Of a stretch of DNA of 64,000 nucleotides, positions 11,081 through 19,340 are shown one piece after another (within the stretch, counting starts at the first letter, position 1; the number at the start of each line of letters is the position of its first letter). A model generated the notes under the pieces. The model ran no database searches, was not told the DNA's origin, and saw only the letters and a program-made list of their open reading frames with translations. A program made the position numbers and the translations under genes. Source of the stretch: Bacillus gaemokensis (lineage in GTDB: Bacteria; Bacillota; Bacilli; Bacillales; Bacillaceae_G); contig NZ_LTAQ01000009.1 of NCBI RefSeq assembly GCF_001590835.1, positions 626 through 64,625 of the forward strand. Reading direction: 5' to 3'.

Positions 11081-12832
11081 ATGAAAGTATTTTTAAATTT
11101 AGCTTGGTTTTTTAAACAAGAAAAACGAGCGTATATAATGGGGATTATTTTACTATTCGGTGTAGCGCTTCTTGAGCTAGTTGCACCAAAAGTAATTGGA
11201 ATCGTCGTAGACGAAATTAACAATCAAACATTAACATCTGAAAAGTTGTTAAAGTGGGTTGTCCTTTTAGTGGTTGTGGGGATTACGATGTATATATTGC
11301 GATATATATGGCGTATTATGATTTTTGGATCTTCTCTAAAGCTCGCCCGCCAATTACGAAAGAAGTTGTATGAACATTTTACAAACATGAGTCCATCTTT
11401 TTATCAATCCCATCGAACAGGGGACTTAATGGCACATGCAACGAATGATATTCAAGCAATTCAACAAACTGCTGGAGCGGGCGTGTTGACGCTTGTTGAT
11501 TCATTAGCTGTAGGTGGATGTGTGCTCGTGGTTATGGGTTTTACAATTAGTTGGAAATTAACGTTGTTAAGTTTAATTCCGATGCCGATTGTAGCAATAT
11601 CTACTAACTACTATGGTACTTTACTACACAGACGCTTTCATAAAGCGCAGCAAGCATTTTCTGAAATCAATGATAAAGTACAAGAGAGTATGAGTGGGAT
11701 GAAAGTGATTCGCTCACTAGGTCAAGAAACAGAAGATTTACAAGCATTTCGAAAGAAGTCAGAAGATGTCGTACATAAAAATATGTTAGTCGCTCGCATC
11801 GATTCATTATTTGATCCAACAATTTCTCTTATTGTCGGTTTTTCATTCTTAATTGCAGTTTGTTATGGCTCGTTATTGGTTGTTCGAGGAGAATTGACGG
11901 TTGGTGAACTTATTACCTTTACAACATATTTAGGGACACTTGTTTGGCCGATGCTCGCATTTGGATGGTTGTTTAACATTATGGAACGCGGGCGTGCTTC
12001 GTATGACCGTGTGGAAAAAATTCTATCTCAAACTTCTGATGTGATGAACAAAGAAGGAGCAATACATAAAGAGGCAAGCGGAGATATTACGTTTGCAATT
12101 GATACCTTTTCTTATAAGAAAGATGAAACGCTTAATTTAGAAGATATACATTTTATTTTGAAAAAAGGTGAAACATTAGGTATTGTTGGCCGCACAGGTG
12201 CAGGGAAAACCACATTATTAAAATGTTTAATCAGGGAATATGATCATTTTATTGGTGAGTTAAAAGTCGGGGATCGAGATATTCGTGATATGACCCTTCA
12301 TGGAGTTCGATCTGCGATTTCGTATGTTCCTCAAGATCACTTTTTATTTTCAGCAAGTATTGGTGAAAATATTGCATTTGGGAAGTCAAGTGCTACATAT
12401 AAAGACATTACACGTGCTGCTGATATTGCATGTATTCATGACGATATTGTCCAATTTTCGGAAGGGTATGATACAGTAGTTGGCGAACGTGGCGTTTCCT
12501 TATCAGGGGGACAAAAACAGCGAATTTCTATTGCACGTGCATTACTAACAAATGCTGAAATTTTAATTTTAGATGATTGTTTATCTGCAGTTGATGCAAA
12601 GACAGAAGAAACAATTTTAACAGCACTAAAACGAGAAAGAGCGCAAAAAACCACGATTATCACGGCGCATCGATTAAGCGCTATTCAACATGCAAACCTA
12701 ATTCTTGTTGTTGATGAAGGGAAAATTGTGCAGCGTGGTACACATAAACAATTAATGAAGCAAGAAGGTTGGTATAGGGAGATGTATGAAAGTCAGCAGT
12801 TAGAAGCGTTAGTTGAGAAGGGAAGTATATAA
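11081..12832 (+). CDS. heterodimeric ABC exporter subunit, BmrC/YheI type
   Basis: A 583-residue half-transporter with six transmembrane helices (about 15-300) and a C-terminal ATPase (about 340-575). It has Walker A GRTGAGKTT and signature LSGGQKQ. The Walker B sequence is ILILDDCLSA: Asp replaces the catalytic Glu, the hallmark of the degenerate site in BmrC-like subunits. The start of the next gene overlaps its stop by one base. With that partner it should form an asymmetric multidrug exporter; in B. subtilis BmrCD is induced by ribosome-targeting drugs through a leader. The substrate here is unknown. Confidence 0.88.
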   Translation: MKVFLNLAWFFKQEKRAYIMGIILLFGVALLELVAPKVIGIVVDEINNQTLTSEKLLKWVVLLVVVGITMYILRYIWRIMIFGSSLKLARQLRKKLYEHFTNMSPSFYQSHRTGDLMAHATNDIQAIQQTAGAGVLTLVDSLAVGGCVLVVMGFTISWKLTLLSLIPMPIVAISTNYYGTLLHRRFHKAQQAFSEINDKVQESMSGMKVIRSLGQETEDLQAFRKKSEDVVHKNMLVARIDSLFDPTISLIVGFSFLIAVCYGSLLVVRGELTVGELITFTTYLGTLVWPMLAFGWLFNIMERGRASYDRVEKILSQTSDVMNKEGAIHKEASGDITFAIDTFSYKKDETLNLEDIHFILKKGETLGIVGRTGAGKTTLLKCLIREYDHFIGELKVGDRDIRDMTLHGVRSAISYVPQDHFLFSASIGENIAFGKSSATYKDITRAADIACIHDDIVQFSEGYDTVVGERGVSLSGGQKQRISIARALLTNAEILILDDCLSAVDAKTEETILTALKRERAQKTTIITAHRLSAIQHANLILVVDEGKIVQRGTHKQLMKQEGWYREMYESQQLEALVEKGSI

Positions 12833-14595
12833 TGGCTGAGAAAAAAAGAGGTGATTTGTGGCGGTTACTTTCTTATATGAGACCGTATAAAGGTTTATTG
12901 TCGCTTGCATTTCTATTTCTAGTTTGTGCAACAGTTGCAGAAATGATGGGTCCGTTTTTAATTAAGCAGTTTCTTGATGAACATTTAGTTCCGCATAACT
13001 TTGAACAATCGGCACTAGTCACTTTATTTGTCGTATATATGATTGCACATTTATTAAAGGTTTTATTTACGTATTTAAATTTATTATATTTCCAAAACAT
13101 AGCTTTCAAAATTGTTCAAGATATGCGAGTTGAAGTGTATGAGTATGTACAACGGTTGTCACTAAGCTTTTTTGATCGTACGCCAATTGGTACCCTTGTA
13201 TCTCGTATAACAAATGATACAGAAGCTATTAAAGATTTTTATGTAAGTGTGTTATCAACGTTTGTAAAAAATGTTGTATTTTTAATTGGAATTTTAGTGG
13301 CAATGTTTTTACTGGATGTGAAACTAGCGTTATGTTCTCTTGTACTTATTCCAATTATGCTCACAATTATGGCGATGTATCGCCGGAAAAGTTCTGCTTT
13401 TTATTTAGAGCTTCGCAGTCAATTAAGTATATTAAATGCTAAGCTGAATGAATCCATTCAAGGAATGAATATTGTGCAAGTATTCCGTCAAGAAAAACGG
13501 ATGCGAAAAGAGTTTGAAGAAGTGAATGATAAGCATTATGGTGCTGGGCGTCGTACGTTAAAGTTAGATGCATTGTTTTTACGTCCGGCGACAGATCTTG
13601 TACATATTGTAGCAATTGCATTAGTACTCGCTTTATTCGGGATTGACGCTTTGAAAAGTCCGGTTGAGGTTGGTGTATTATATGCCTTTGTTAACTATAT
13701 TCATCGTTTCTTCCAACCTATAAATGAAATGATGATGAAATTATCTTTCTTCCAGCAAGCTCTCGTTTCATCATCTCGGGTTTTTCATTTAATGGATGAA
13801 AAAGATTTAGCCCCTATTCAAAAAGGGAATGAAGATCCGAAAGTAGATGAAGGAGAAATTGAATTTAAAGATGTTACATTTTCTTATGATGGAAAACGTG
13901 ATGTGTTGAAGAATGTATCCTTCCACGTAAAACCAGGGCAAACGGTTGCTTTTGTTGGGCATACCGGAAGTGGAAAAAGTACAATTATGAACTTGTTAAT
14001 GCGATTCTATGATATTAAAGCAGGTAATATTGTTATAGACGGGGTAAACTTAGAGAAATTTGAAGAACAGGAAATTCGCAAGAGAATCGGTCTCGTGCTG
14101 CAAGATGCTTTCTTGTTTGCGGGAAATGTGAAACAAAATATTCGTATGTATAATGAAAGTATTACTGATGAAGAAGTAGAAGAAGCGGCACGATTTGTGC
14201 AAGCGAATACGTTTATTGAGAGATTACCAGAGCAGTATGATACGGAAGTAGTAGAAAGAGGTGCTGCATTCTCAAGTGGGCAAAGGCAACTCATTGCGTT
14301 TGCTAGAACGATTGCAACAAATCCGAAAGTATTAGTATTGGACGAAGCAACGGCAAATATTGATACAGAAACGGAAGAAGCAATTCAAACGGCCTTGCAG
14401 CGCATGAGAAAAGGTAGAACCACAATAGCGATTGCACACCGCTTATCTACTATTCAAGATTCTGACCAAATCTTTGTTATGCATGAAGGGAAAATTGTAG
14501 AAAGAGGAACACATCAAGAGTTACTTAGTAAGCAGGGATTGTATTATAATATGTACTTACTTCAGAATAAAGGAAGCCTTCAAAAAGCCTTGTAG
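12832..14595 (+). CDS. heterodimeric ABC exporter subunit, BmrD/YheH type
   Basis: A 587-residue partner half-transporter with six transmembrane helices and a C-terminal ATPase. It has Walker A GHTGSGKST and Walker B VLVLDEATAN with the catalytic Glu present. Its signature is degenerate (FSSGQRQ in place of LSGGQ). The pair therefore has one competent and one impaired ATP site, the usual BmrC/BmrD arrangement. It is shorter than B. subtilis YheH. The final codons form part of the terminator hairpin. Confidence 0.88.
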   Translation: MAEKKRGDLWRLLSYMRPYKGLLSLAFLFLVCATVAEMMGPFLIKQFLDEHLVPHNFEQSALVTLFVVYMIAHLLKVLFTYLNLLYFQNIAFKIVQDMRVEVYEYVQRLSLSFFDRTPIGTLVSRITNDTEAIKDFYVSVLSTFVKNVVFLIGILVAMFLLDVKLALCSLVLIPIMLTIMAMYRRKSSAFYLELRSQLSILNAKLNESIQGMNIVQVFRQEKRMRKEFEEVNDKHYGAGRRTLKLDALFLRPATDLVHIVAIALVLALFGIDALKSPVEVGVLYAFVNYIHRFFQPINEMMMKLSFFQQALVSSSRVFHLMDEKDLAPIQKGNEDPKVDEGEIEFKDVTFSYDGKRDVLKNVSFHVKPGQTVAFVGHTGSGKSTIMNLLMRFYDIKAGNIVIDGVNLEKFEEQEIRKRIGLVLQDAFLFAGNVKQNIRMYNESITDEEVEEAARFVQANTFIERLPEQYDTEVVERGAAFSSGQRQLIAFARTIATNPKVLVLDEATANIDTETEEAIQTALQRMRKGRTTIAIAHRLSTIQDSDQIFVMHEGKIVERGTHQELLSKQGLYYNMYLLQNKGSLQKAL

Positions 14596-14620
14596 TTTCA
14601 AGGTGTTTGAAGGCTTTTTT
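14574..14620 (+). terminator. terminator overlapping the end of the ABC exporter operon
   Basis: AAGCCTTCAAA within the last codons pairs with TTTGAAGGCTT at 14606-14616, followed by TTTT. A nested AAGCCTTG/CAAGG pairing strengthens it. Confidence 0.8.
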
Positions 14621-14982
14621 CTAGTATATAGTAAATGCGAGGAAATAGGGAGGATTCAGTAAGTTATTGAAGATATAGAAATGCATTTCAGATGAGTAAT
14701 AAAAATTCCGATTTTCACTACATGAAGGTAGTGTCCGTCTGTGAAGGTCGTACATATTCTATACGGAAGAAAAAAATATTTTTGGTAGAGGATGGGACAA
14801 GTTAAAAAAGTATCTTAATAAAGATACCTTTTATTGTATGAAAGCTTATGTTTTGGAGGTAACAATATAGAGATTTTAAATGAAAAAATACCCAATTCTT
14901 ACAGAGAATTTTTCTATAGCATAGTATAATAAAGTAAATACATATAAAAACTAATGGATTATGTAATAAAGGAGAAGAAAAG
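14621..14982 (+). other. gene-free stretch with small hairpins and a terminator
   Basis: No gene is visible in this 360-base gap. It contains CACTAC/GTAGTG (14716-14733) enclosed by TTCCG (14705) and CGGAA (14764). A terminator-like hairpin follows, GTATCTT-aata-AAGATAC (14810-14827) with a T-rich tail. A short untranslated transcript is possible, but I see no clear promoter. Confidence 0.35.
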
Positions 14983-16038
14983 ATGGAATATGTACTTATA
15001 TCTGTAATTTTAGTACTACTGGTTGGAATATTTATACTCTTTTATAAGAACAAACAGCTAGAATCAGAAAATCAACAAGTAGAATTTGAAAAGACGAAAT
15101 CAATAGAAAGTTATCAAAGTGAGATTGCGGCAACAGTAGCAACGTATGAAGAAAAACAAGAGACATTAAAAAGCATAGAGCGTAAAAAGTACACCGATTT
15201 AAAAGAGAGTACAGCTAGAGAAGTAGAAAACATGAGAATGATGAAGAATCAATTGGCTGTGCAGCATAATAAAGAACGTAGTGAGATGCAACAGAAACAT
15301 AGTAATGAGGTCTATATATTGCAAAATTTAATTGCAGAGTTAAGAACGTATTCTAAAAATGGAGAAGAAATGAATACGCATGAAATATTATATTATATGA
15401 AACGAGGATTTGTTCAGCAAGGAATCTTAGAGGAAGATGAGCTACATATTATTCCGAATGTATTTATACCAAATACTTATAATAGAAAAGAAAATAAAAG
15501 TGGTAATATTCGAATTGATCACCTTGTATTATGTACGACTGGAATTTATGTCATTGAGACGATAGAGTGGAAGGGCCGATTGATTCATGGATTGACGAAA
15601 GAAAATGCAGGAATATATTCATTTATGATTGATGAGATTGGTCAGTATCAGAATGAACATAAAAAGGAAGAGACGTTCAGTTTTGTTACAGAGGGATCTT
15701 CAGACGGAAATTCATTGATTCTAAGAGTAGAAAATGAGGAGAATCCTGTTTATAAAATACAACATGTATCATCTGTTTTATATGATTACTTCAAAGAATG
15801 TTATCAGAAAGATTTGAAAGATGTAGTTAAGCCTATTGTATACTTTGGAAATGAGACTGCTGGAAATATGAATGTAGTTATAGATCTTTCCAATGAAACA
15901 TTACCTCGACTGAAGGATAGGGAGCAAATTGTTACTTATTTTAGAAATGAAAAAATAAAAGGAAAAGAGTTATATACCGTAAAAGAATTACAAGAGATAA
16001 AAGAAATGATTGAACATATGAATTATATGAGAGTTTAA
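14983..16038 (+). CDS. membrane-anchored coiled-coil NERD-domain protein
   Basis: A 351-residue protein with an N-terminal transmembrane helix (about 3-22), a long charged coiled coil (about 25-110) and a NERD (nuclease-related) domain (about 140-260) containing the core IRIDHLVLCTTGIYVIETIEWKG. The C-terminal region is charged and unassigned. NERD domains are predicted nucleases related to restriction-type folds; activity is unproven for most. AAGGAGAAG precedes the ATG. It is followed by a broken membrane gene and a tiny membrane protein, which could be functional partners. Confidence 0.75.
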   Translation: MEYVLISVILVLLVGIFILFYKNKQLESENQQVEFEKTKSIESYQSEIAATVATYEEKQETLKSIERKKYTDLKESTAREVENMRMMKNQLAVQHNKERSEMQQKHSNEVYILQNLIAELRTYSKNGEEMNTHEILYYMKRGFVQQGILEEDELHIIPNVFIPNTYNRKENKSGNIRIDHLVLCTTGIYVIETIEWKGRLIHGLTKENAGIYSFMIDEIGQYQNEHKKEETFSFVTEGSSDGNSLILRVENEENPVYKIQHVSSVLYDYFKECYQKDLKDVVKPIVYFGNETAGNMNVVIDLSNETLPRLKDREQIVTYFRNEKIKGKELYTVKELQEIKEMIEHMNYMRV

Positions 16039-16079
16039 GCGGGCTAGAGGCTAAATTCCAAAGTAAAGGTGGTTCTTTC

Positions 16080-16655
16080 TTGAGGAAATATAAAAATACT
16101 TTATTGTGAGGAATACTATATCTTTATGTATTTCTGTATCTATTCATATATTTTGCTTTCATTCTCATAATCGCTATAAGTCATTTATCTTATAGTGTAG
16201 AGAGTATATCAGTTATATTGTTACCGTTTATTGTTCTACTTCTCATTCAATGGGTAATCTGGAAGATTTCTTTAAATAAAAATAATGAAAAGCATAAGAG
16301 AGAGCTCAAAATCATAACAGGTGTTGGGATGAGTCTGTTTTTGTGTTGTGCAGTGCAGCTCGGAATAAATGAATATAACTCAAAATTCCATAGAGATGCA
16401 TGGTTAGAAGAGGAAAGCAAGAGAGTATATATAGTAGATGATCTGTTAGAAAAACATAAATTAGTAGGTAAGTCAAAGGAAGAGGTATTGCAATTATTAG
16501 GAAATCCAACAGAAACAGGGCGTTTTAAGGAAACGAATCAAATTATCTATTATCTTGGAGATGAGAGAGGTTTCATTCGAATAGATAGTGAGAGGCTCGT
16601 TCTTTATTTTAATGATAATGATAAAGTAATGAAATATAAGATTCAAAAAGATTAA
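16080..16655 (+). pseudogene. small membrane protein gene interrupted by an in-frame TGA
   Basis: A frame open from TTG 16080, with AAAGGTGG eight bases upstream, encodes RKYKNTLL, meets TGA at 16107-16109 and then continues without interruption to 16655. The segment after the TGA begins with a hydrophobic run (LYLYVFLYLFIYFAFILIIA), so the usual start at TTG 16218 would cut off a real transmembrane helix and has no ribosome site. The whole would have three helices and a C-terminal SmpA/BamE-like domain (VGKSKEEVLQLLGNPT). A Trp codon TGG changed to TGA is the simplest explanation. Function unknown. Confidence 0.55.
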
Positions 16656-16774
16656 TGGAAGATTTACAAACCCTAGGTTCATTCTTTTTGGGCCTAGGTA
16701 CTGTATTTGCGGGATTGGGAGTACTACTTGCAGGGATTGGGGTATATACAAAGTTCTCACGTGAATCGAAATAA
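16655..16774 (+). CDS. 39-residue hydrophobic membrane peptide
   Basis: A short frame starting in a TAATG overlap with the preceding stop codon. It has an acidic N-terminus (MEDLQT), one Gly-rich transmembrane helix (LGLGTVFAGLGVLLAGIGVY) and a basic tail (TKFSRESK). The one-base overlap suggests translational coupling to the upstream membrane gene. A strong terminator follows immediately, which supports it as the last gene of the unit. No family recognised. Confidence 0.55.
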   Translation: MEDLQTLGSFFLGLGTVFAGLGVLLAGIGVYTKFSRESK

Positions 16775-16781
16775 TGATGAA

Positions 16782-16812
16782 AGCATCCTGTACGGATGCT
16801 TTTTATTTTTTT
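16782..16812 (+). terminator. terminator after the small membrane peptide
   Basis: AGCATCC-TGTAC-GGATGCT followed by a long T-rich tract. Nearly the same hairpin recurs at 17178-17206. Confidence 0.85.
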
Positions 16813-16996
16813 TCAATATATTCCGGAAAGGAATTGCATATTGTGTACGGAATAGGAATGAAAGTGGAGGTGTTGGTGTATATATACTTAGATGTATTGG
16901 AATTTATTTGAAACCATACGTGCTAGCTTTATGATGCTATATTGAACAAGAAAATGTAATGATATTAGGAGACAAGAATGAAAAGGAGGTAAGACG

Positions 16997-17143
16997 GTGA
17001 AGAAAATACCGACTGAAGCCCTGAGTAAGGAATTAATGGAAAGAGAAGGTGTTATATCCATTACAGTTAAGGAGTTTGAAAAAATCGAAGTGGCTGGGGT
17101 AGTTGTTTCTGGTCCGGCTGTTATTTTAATTAATCAAGATTAA
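16997..17143 (+). CDS. BC1881-family small protein
   Basis: A 48-residue frame starting at GTG with a perfect AAAGGAGGT site six bases upstream. It reads KKIPTEALSKELMEREGV at the N-terminus and ends in the beta-strand-like GPAVILINQD. This pattern resembles the BC1881 family of short proteins found in B. cereus genomes and phages. The role is unknown. Family membership is from memory. Confidence 0.7.
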   Translation: MKKIPTEALSKELMEREGVISITVKEFEKIEVAGVVVSGPAVILINQD

Positions 17144-17177
17144 GCGGGTACATATTATGAATATTAGAAAATAGTGA

Positions 17178-17206
17178 AAAGCATCCTGTGCGGATGCTTT
17201 TTTATT
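17178..17206 (+). terminator. terminator after the BC1881-family gene
   Basis: AAAGCATCC-TGTGC-GGATGCTTT with a T-rich tail. It is almost identical to the hairpin at 16782-16812. Confidence 0.85.
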
Positions 17207-17257
17207 TGCATAAAAAAAGATAAATATTAGATAATAGAGCCATTGGGGGGAAAGAAA

Positions 17258-18013
17258 GTGGCTATTATTATTACGATGTTTCTAATGGGGATTTTATTAG
17301 GTTTTGTTGGAGCAGGCGGAGCTGGATTTATCATTGCAGTACTTACTCTTATATTTCATATTCCGATTCATGTAGCCCTTGCAACATCATTAACCGCTAT
17401 GGCATTTACAACACTTTCTGGAGTGTTAAGCCATTACAGGGAAGGGAATGTTGTATTGAAAATTGGTAGTATTGTTGGAGGATTTGGAGCAGCTGGATCA
17501 TATATTGGTTCTAAATTTGGTGCAGGGATTCCAGCGCATCTTCTTCATTGGTTTACGGCTGGTATGCTATTTTTATCTGCACTATTTATGTTCATTCGAT
17601 TACTCTTTCTTCAAAATCAAAGGGAATTTTCTATGACTGGACATACGCAATTATCTACCGTTGTACTAGGTAAATGTATTGTGTTGGGAGTAGTAACGGG
17701 AGGGTTGGCAGGGGCATTTGGAATTGGTTCAGCGCCCTTTATTCAACTAGGATTAATGGTATTACTAGGTTTAACGATTCAGCAGTCAGTAGGAACTACA
17801 ATGCTTGTTATTCTACCAATTGCAATCGGTGGTGGGGCTGGATATAGCTCTGAAGGGTACTTAGATTACATGTTACTAGCACAAGTTTTAATTGGAACAA
17901 TGCTAGGAGCTTATATAGGGGCGAAGTTTACGAATTATGCACCGCAGATGATTTTGAAACTTTCGATGATTATGACCCCTATTTTGGCCGGTTGTATGTT
18001 ATTAATGGAGTAA
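17258..18013 (+). CDS. TSUP-family (TauE/SafE) membrane transporter
   Basis: A permease of about 251 residues in the sulfite exporter TauE/SafE family. It has about eight transmembrane segments, arranged as two repeats, each opening with a Gly-rich stretch (GFVGAGGAGF and GAFGIGSAPF). Such proteins export or import sulfur oxyanions or small organic acids. I chose GTG 17258 over TTG 17243 because GGGGGGAAAG would otherwise lie inside the coding region. It is monocistronic. The substrate cannot be inferred from context. Confidence 0.85.
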   Translation: MAIIITMFLMGILLGFVGAGGAGFIIAVLTLIFHIPIHVALATSLTAMAFTTLSGVLSHYREGNVVLKIGSIVGGFGAAGSYIGSKFGAGIPAHLLHWFTAGMLFLSALFMFIRLLFLQNQREFSMTGHTQLSTVVLGKCIVLGVVTGGLAGAFGIGSAPFIQLGLMVLLGLTIQQSVGTTMLVILPIAIGGGAGYSSEGYLDYMLLAQVLIGTMLGAYIGAKFTNYAPQMILKLSMIMTPILAGCMLLME

Positions 18014-18168
18014 GAAATAAAATGTTGAGGAGGAAGTGGTGTGGCTGCTCATCTTCACAAATTATTGTGCGTGATTTTTCGTAATAAGAAAAATATATAG
18101 CAATTTATTAATATGTTTTACGTATGAATTATGTAAGTAATTCATATTTCCCATATAAAAGGATTTAC

Positions 18169-18179
18169 TATAATATAAT
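18169..18179 (+). promoter_or_regulatory. candidate promoter -10 boxes of the structured RNA
   Basis: Two overlapping perfect TATAAT hexamers (18169-18174 and 18174-18179) lie directly before a 5' hairpin. The -35 region is weak; TTCATA at 18141 is too far upstream for a standard spacer. Confidence 0.5.
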
Positions 18180-18180
18180 G

Positions 18181-18424
18181 AGTGTAACGTTCGATTATTC
18201 GACGTATCACTAGTATTATATCCCTATCCCTTTTCTAAAAATGCGAACAAGTTTTGCCCTATTCTATTCAATATTTAATTGTATAGAAATATATTGTTCG
18301 ATGCCCATTATGGAACGTACATAATGGGGAATCCCGATCCTTAAAGAGGATGCCCCTAATCTTCATGTGAAAATATGATCGGATGAAGAAAGCTGACCAA
18401 TGAATGGTCAGCTTTCTTTTTTGT
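18181..18424 (+). ncRNA. candidate structured small RNA (about 240 nt)
   Basis: No ORF is present, but a chain of hairpins fills the stretch. They are a 5' stem AGTG...CACT enclosing ACG/CGT and TCGA/TCGA (18181-18211), CGAACAA/TTGTTCG (18244-18300) with an inner TCTAT/ATAGA, CCCATTATG/CATAATGGG (18304-18328), ATCCT/AGGAT (18337-18351) and CTTCAT/ATGAAG (18361-18388). A terminator of 11 base pairs with a T run (18388-18424) ends it. Tandem TATAAT boxes precede it. Several single-stranded C-rich stretches (TCCCTATCCC, GCCCTA, GCCCC) resemble seed regions of Firmicute regulatory RNAs that pair with ribosome sites. I do not recognise a known RNA class. It overlaps the 3' end of the minus-strand gene at 18408. 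Confidence 0.55.
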
Positions 18425-18608
18425 TTAAAAGTAGCTCATCAGTGATTTCTGTTTGTAATAATAATGTTTTTCCAAAGCGGCGTTTGCATTCATCTGTTAC
18501 TTTTTGAATGGCAAGTGTATGAGAAGTAGCGGATACGGTAACAGTTGCTTGCCGAGGTTTTCGGTTTTCTTCACAAAAGACACAGTCTACAACATATTTA
18601 GAAATCAT
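18408..18608 (-). CDS. small protein, possibly DUF3903
   Basis: A 66-residue protein. The N-terminal half carries a CVFCEENRKPRQATVTVSA segment followed by a helix-rich region (LAIQKVTDECKRRFGKTLLL). The short B. cereus family DUF3903 is my best guess from memory. GGAAGGATGAG precedes the ATG. The stop codon lies inside the terminator hairpin of the convergent RNA, so the two 3' ends are antisense to each other. Function unknown. Confidence 0.65.
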   Translation of the reverse strand: MISKYVVDCVFCEENRKPRQATVTVSATSHTLAIQKVTDECKRRFGKTLLLQTEITDELLLNKKES

Positions 18609-18710
18609 AATCTCATCCTTCCGTCCGAATTTCTAAGAATAAGTTGTCTTTGAAGTTGATATAATCTTTCGCTACAAATTCAGATTTTTCCTTTATTTTC
18701 AAGGAGAAGA

Positions 18711-18866
18711 ATAAAGTGAAACTTTAATCAGTGGGGGTTTTCTTCATCCCCCACTGATTATTAGTTGAACGAATCGGGCTTTTACGGGCAGTTTATCCCC
18801 CACCTAACTTCTTTGCTTTCGCTGAATTTTGAGGTTGGGTATTACTGCCCGTTAATGCGGGATAAA
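18711..18866 (-). repeat. bcr1-type B. cereus group repeat, full length
   Basis: A 156-base element bounded on both sides by ATAAA (TTTAT on the other strand), the direct repeat expected for bcr1. It contains the arms AATCAGTGGGGG/CCCCCACTGATT and the complementary GGGCTTTTACGGGCAG and CTGCCCGTTAATGCGGG regions that fold into long hairpins. The sequence and size fit the bcr1 repeat of B. cereus group genomes as I remember it. It sits between the DUF3903-like gene and a NUDIX relic, with no coding capacity. Confidence 0.85.
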
Positions 18867-18901
18867 AGAAGGGAGAATATTAGGTAGGAAAGGAGAGAGA
18901 A

Positions 18902-19311
18902 ATGAAAAGATGGATTGGAGCGGCAGCTATATGTGTGAATGAAAGAAATGAAATTTTGATGGTATTACAAGGACAAAAAGATGAACCGAAAAGATGTTCT
19001 GTACCAGGTGGTGGACAAGAAGAAGGCGAAACGCTTGAAGAATACTACGTTCGAGAAGTATGGGAAGAAACAGGTTATTGTGTAGAGGTTGTACATAAAA
19101 TATATGAAAAAAAGGTGTAACATATGGTGTTCCTGTCCATGTTCATTATTATTTTGTGAAACAAACAGGGGGCTATATGAATATACAAGATCTAGATGGA
19201 TTAATTTATGAGATTGTTTGGAAGGGGATTAGTGAATTAAGAGAGCTTTCTTTAGCTTTCCCTGAAGATTATGAATTGTTATGTCGATATGTGAATATGG
19301 AGTTAAAATGA
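18902..19311 (+). pseudogene. NUDIX hydrolase gene with a frameshift in a poly-A run
   Basis: The first frame (18902-19120) encodes a NUDIX N-terminus with the Nudix box around GGGQEEGETLEEYYVREVWEETG and stops after VVHKIYEKKV. Reading one frame over from the A7 run at 19107-19113 continues the protein as GVTYGVPVHVHYYFVKQ through to a stop at 19309-19311. Adding one A would restore an intact protein of about 136 residues. The Nudix box itself is complete, but the C-terminal part of the fold is lost. AAAGGAGAGAG precedes the ATG. Slippage on the A run could still yield some full-length product. Confidence 0.85.
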
Positions 19312-19340
19312 AAAAGCAAGTGCGAAAACACTTACTTTTT
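19312..19340. terminator. bidirectional terminator between the NUDIX relic and cidB
   Basis: AAAAGCAAGTG and CACTTACTTTT pair with one mismatch and carry T tracts on both strands. Confidence 0.7.

Noticed and set aside
11081-14595. Possible drug-sensing leader (BmrB-type) before the ABC exporter
   Set aside because: The 120 bases before the gene contain no short ORF plus terminator arrangement that I can support.
16707-16934. 75-residue ORF
   Set aside because: It runs out of frame through the 39-residue membrane peptide and its terminator.
18041-18100. 19-codon ORF after GAGGAGGAAG downstream of the TauE gene
   Set aside because: The ribosome site is good but the frame is very short and has no recognisable features.
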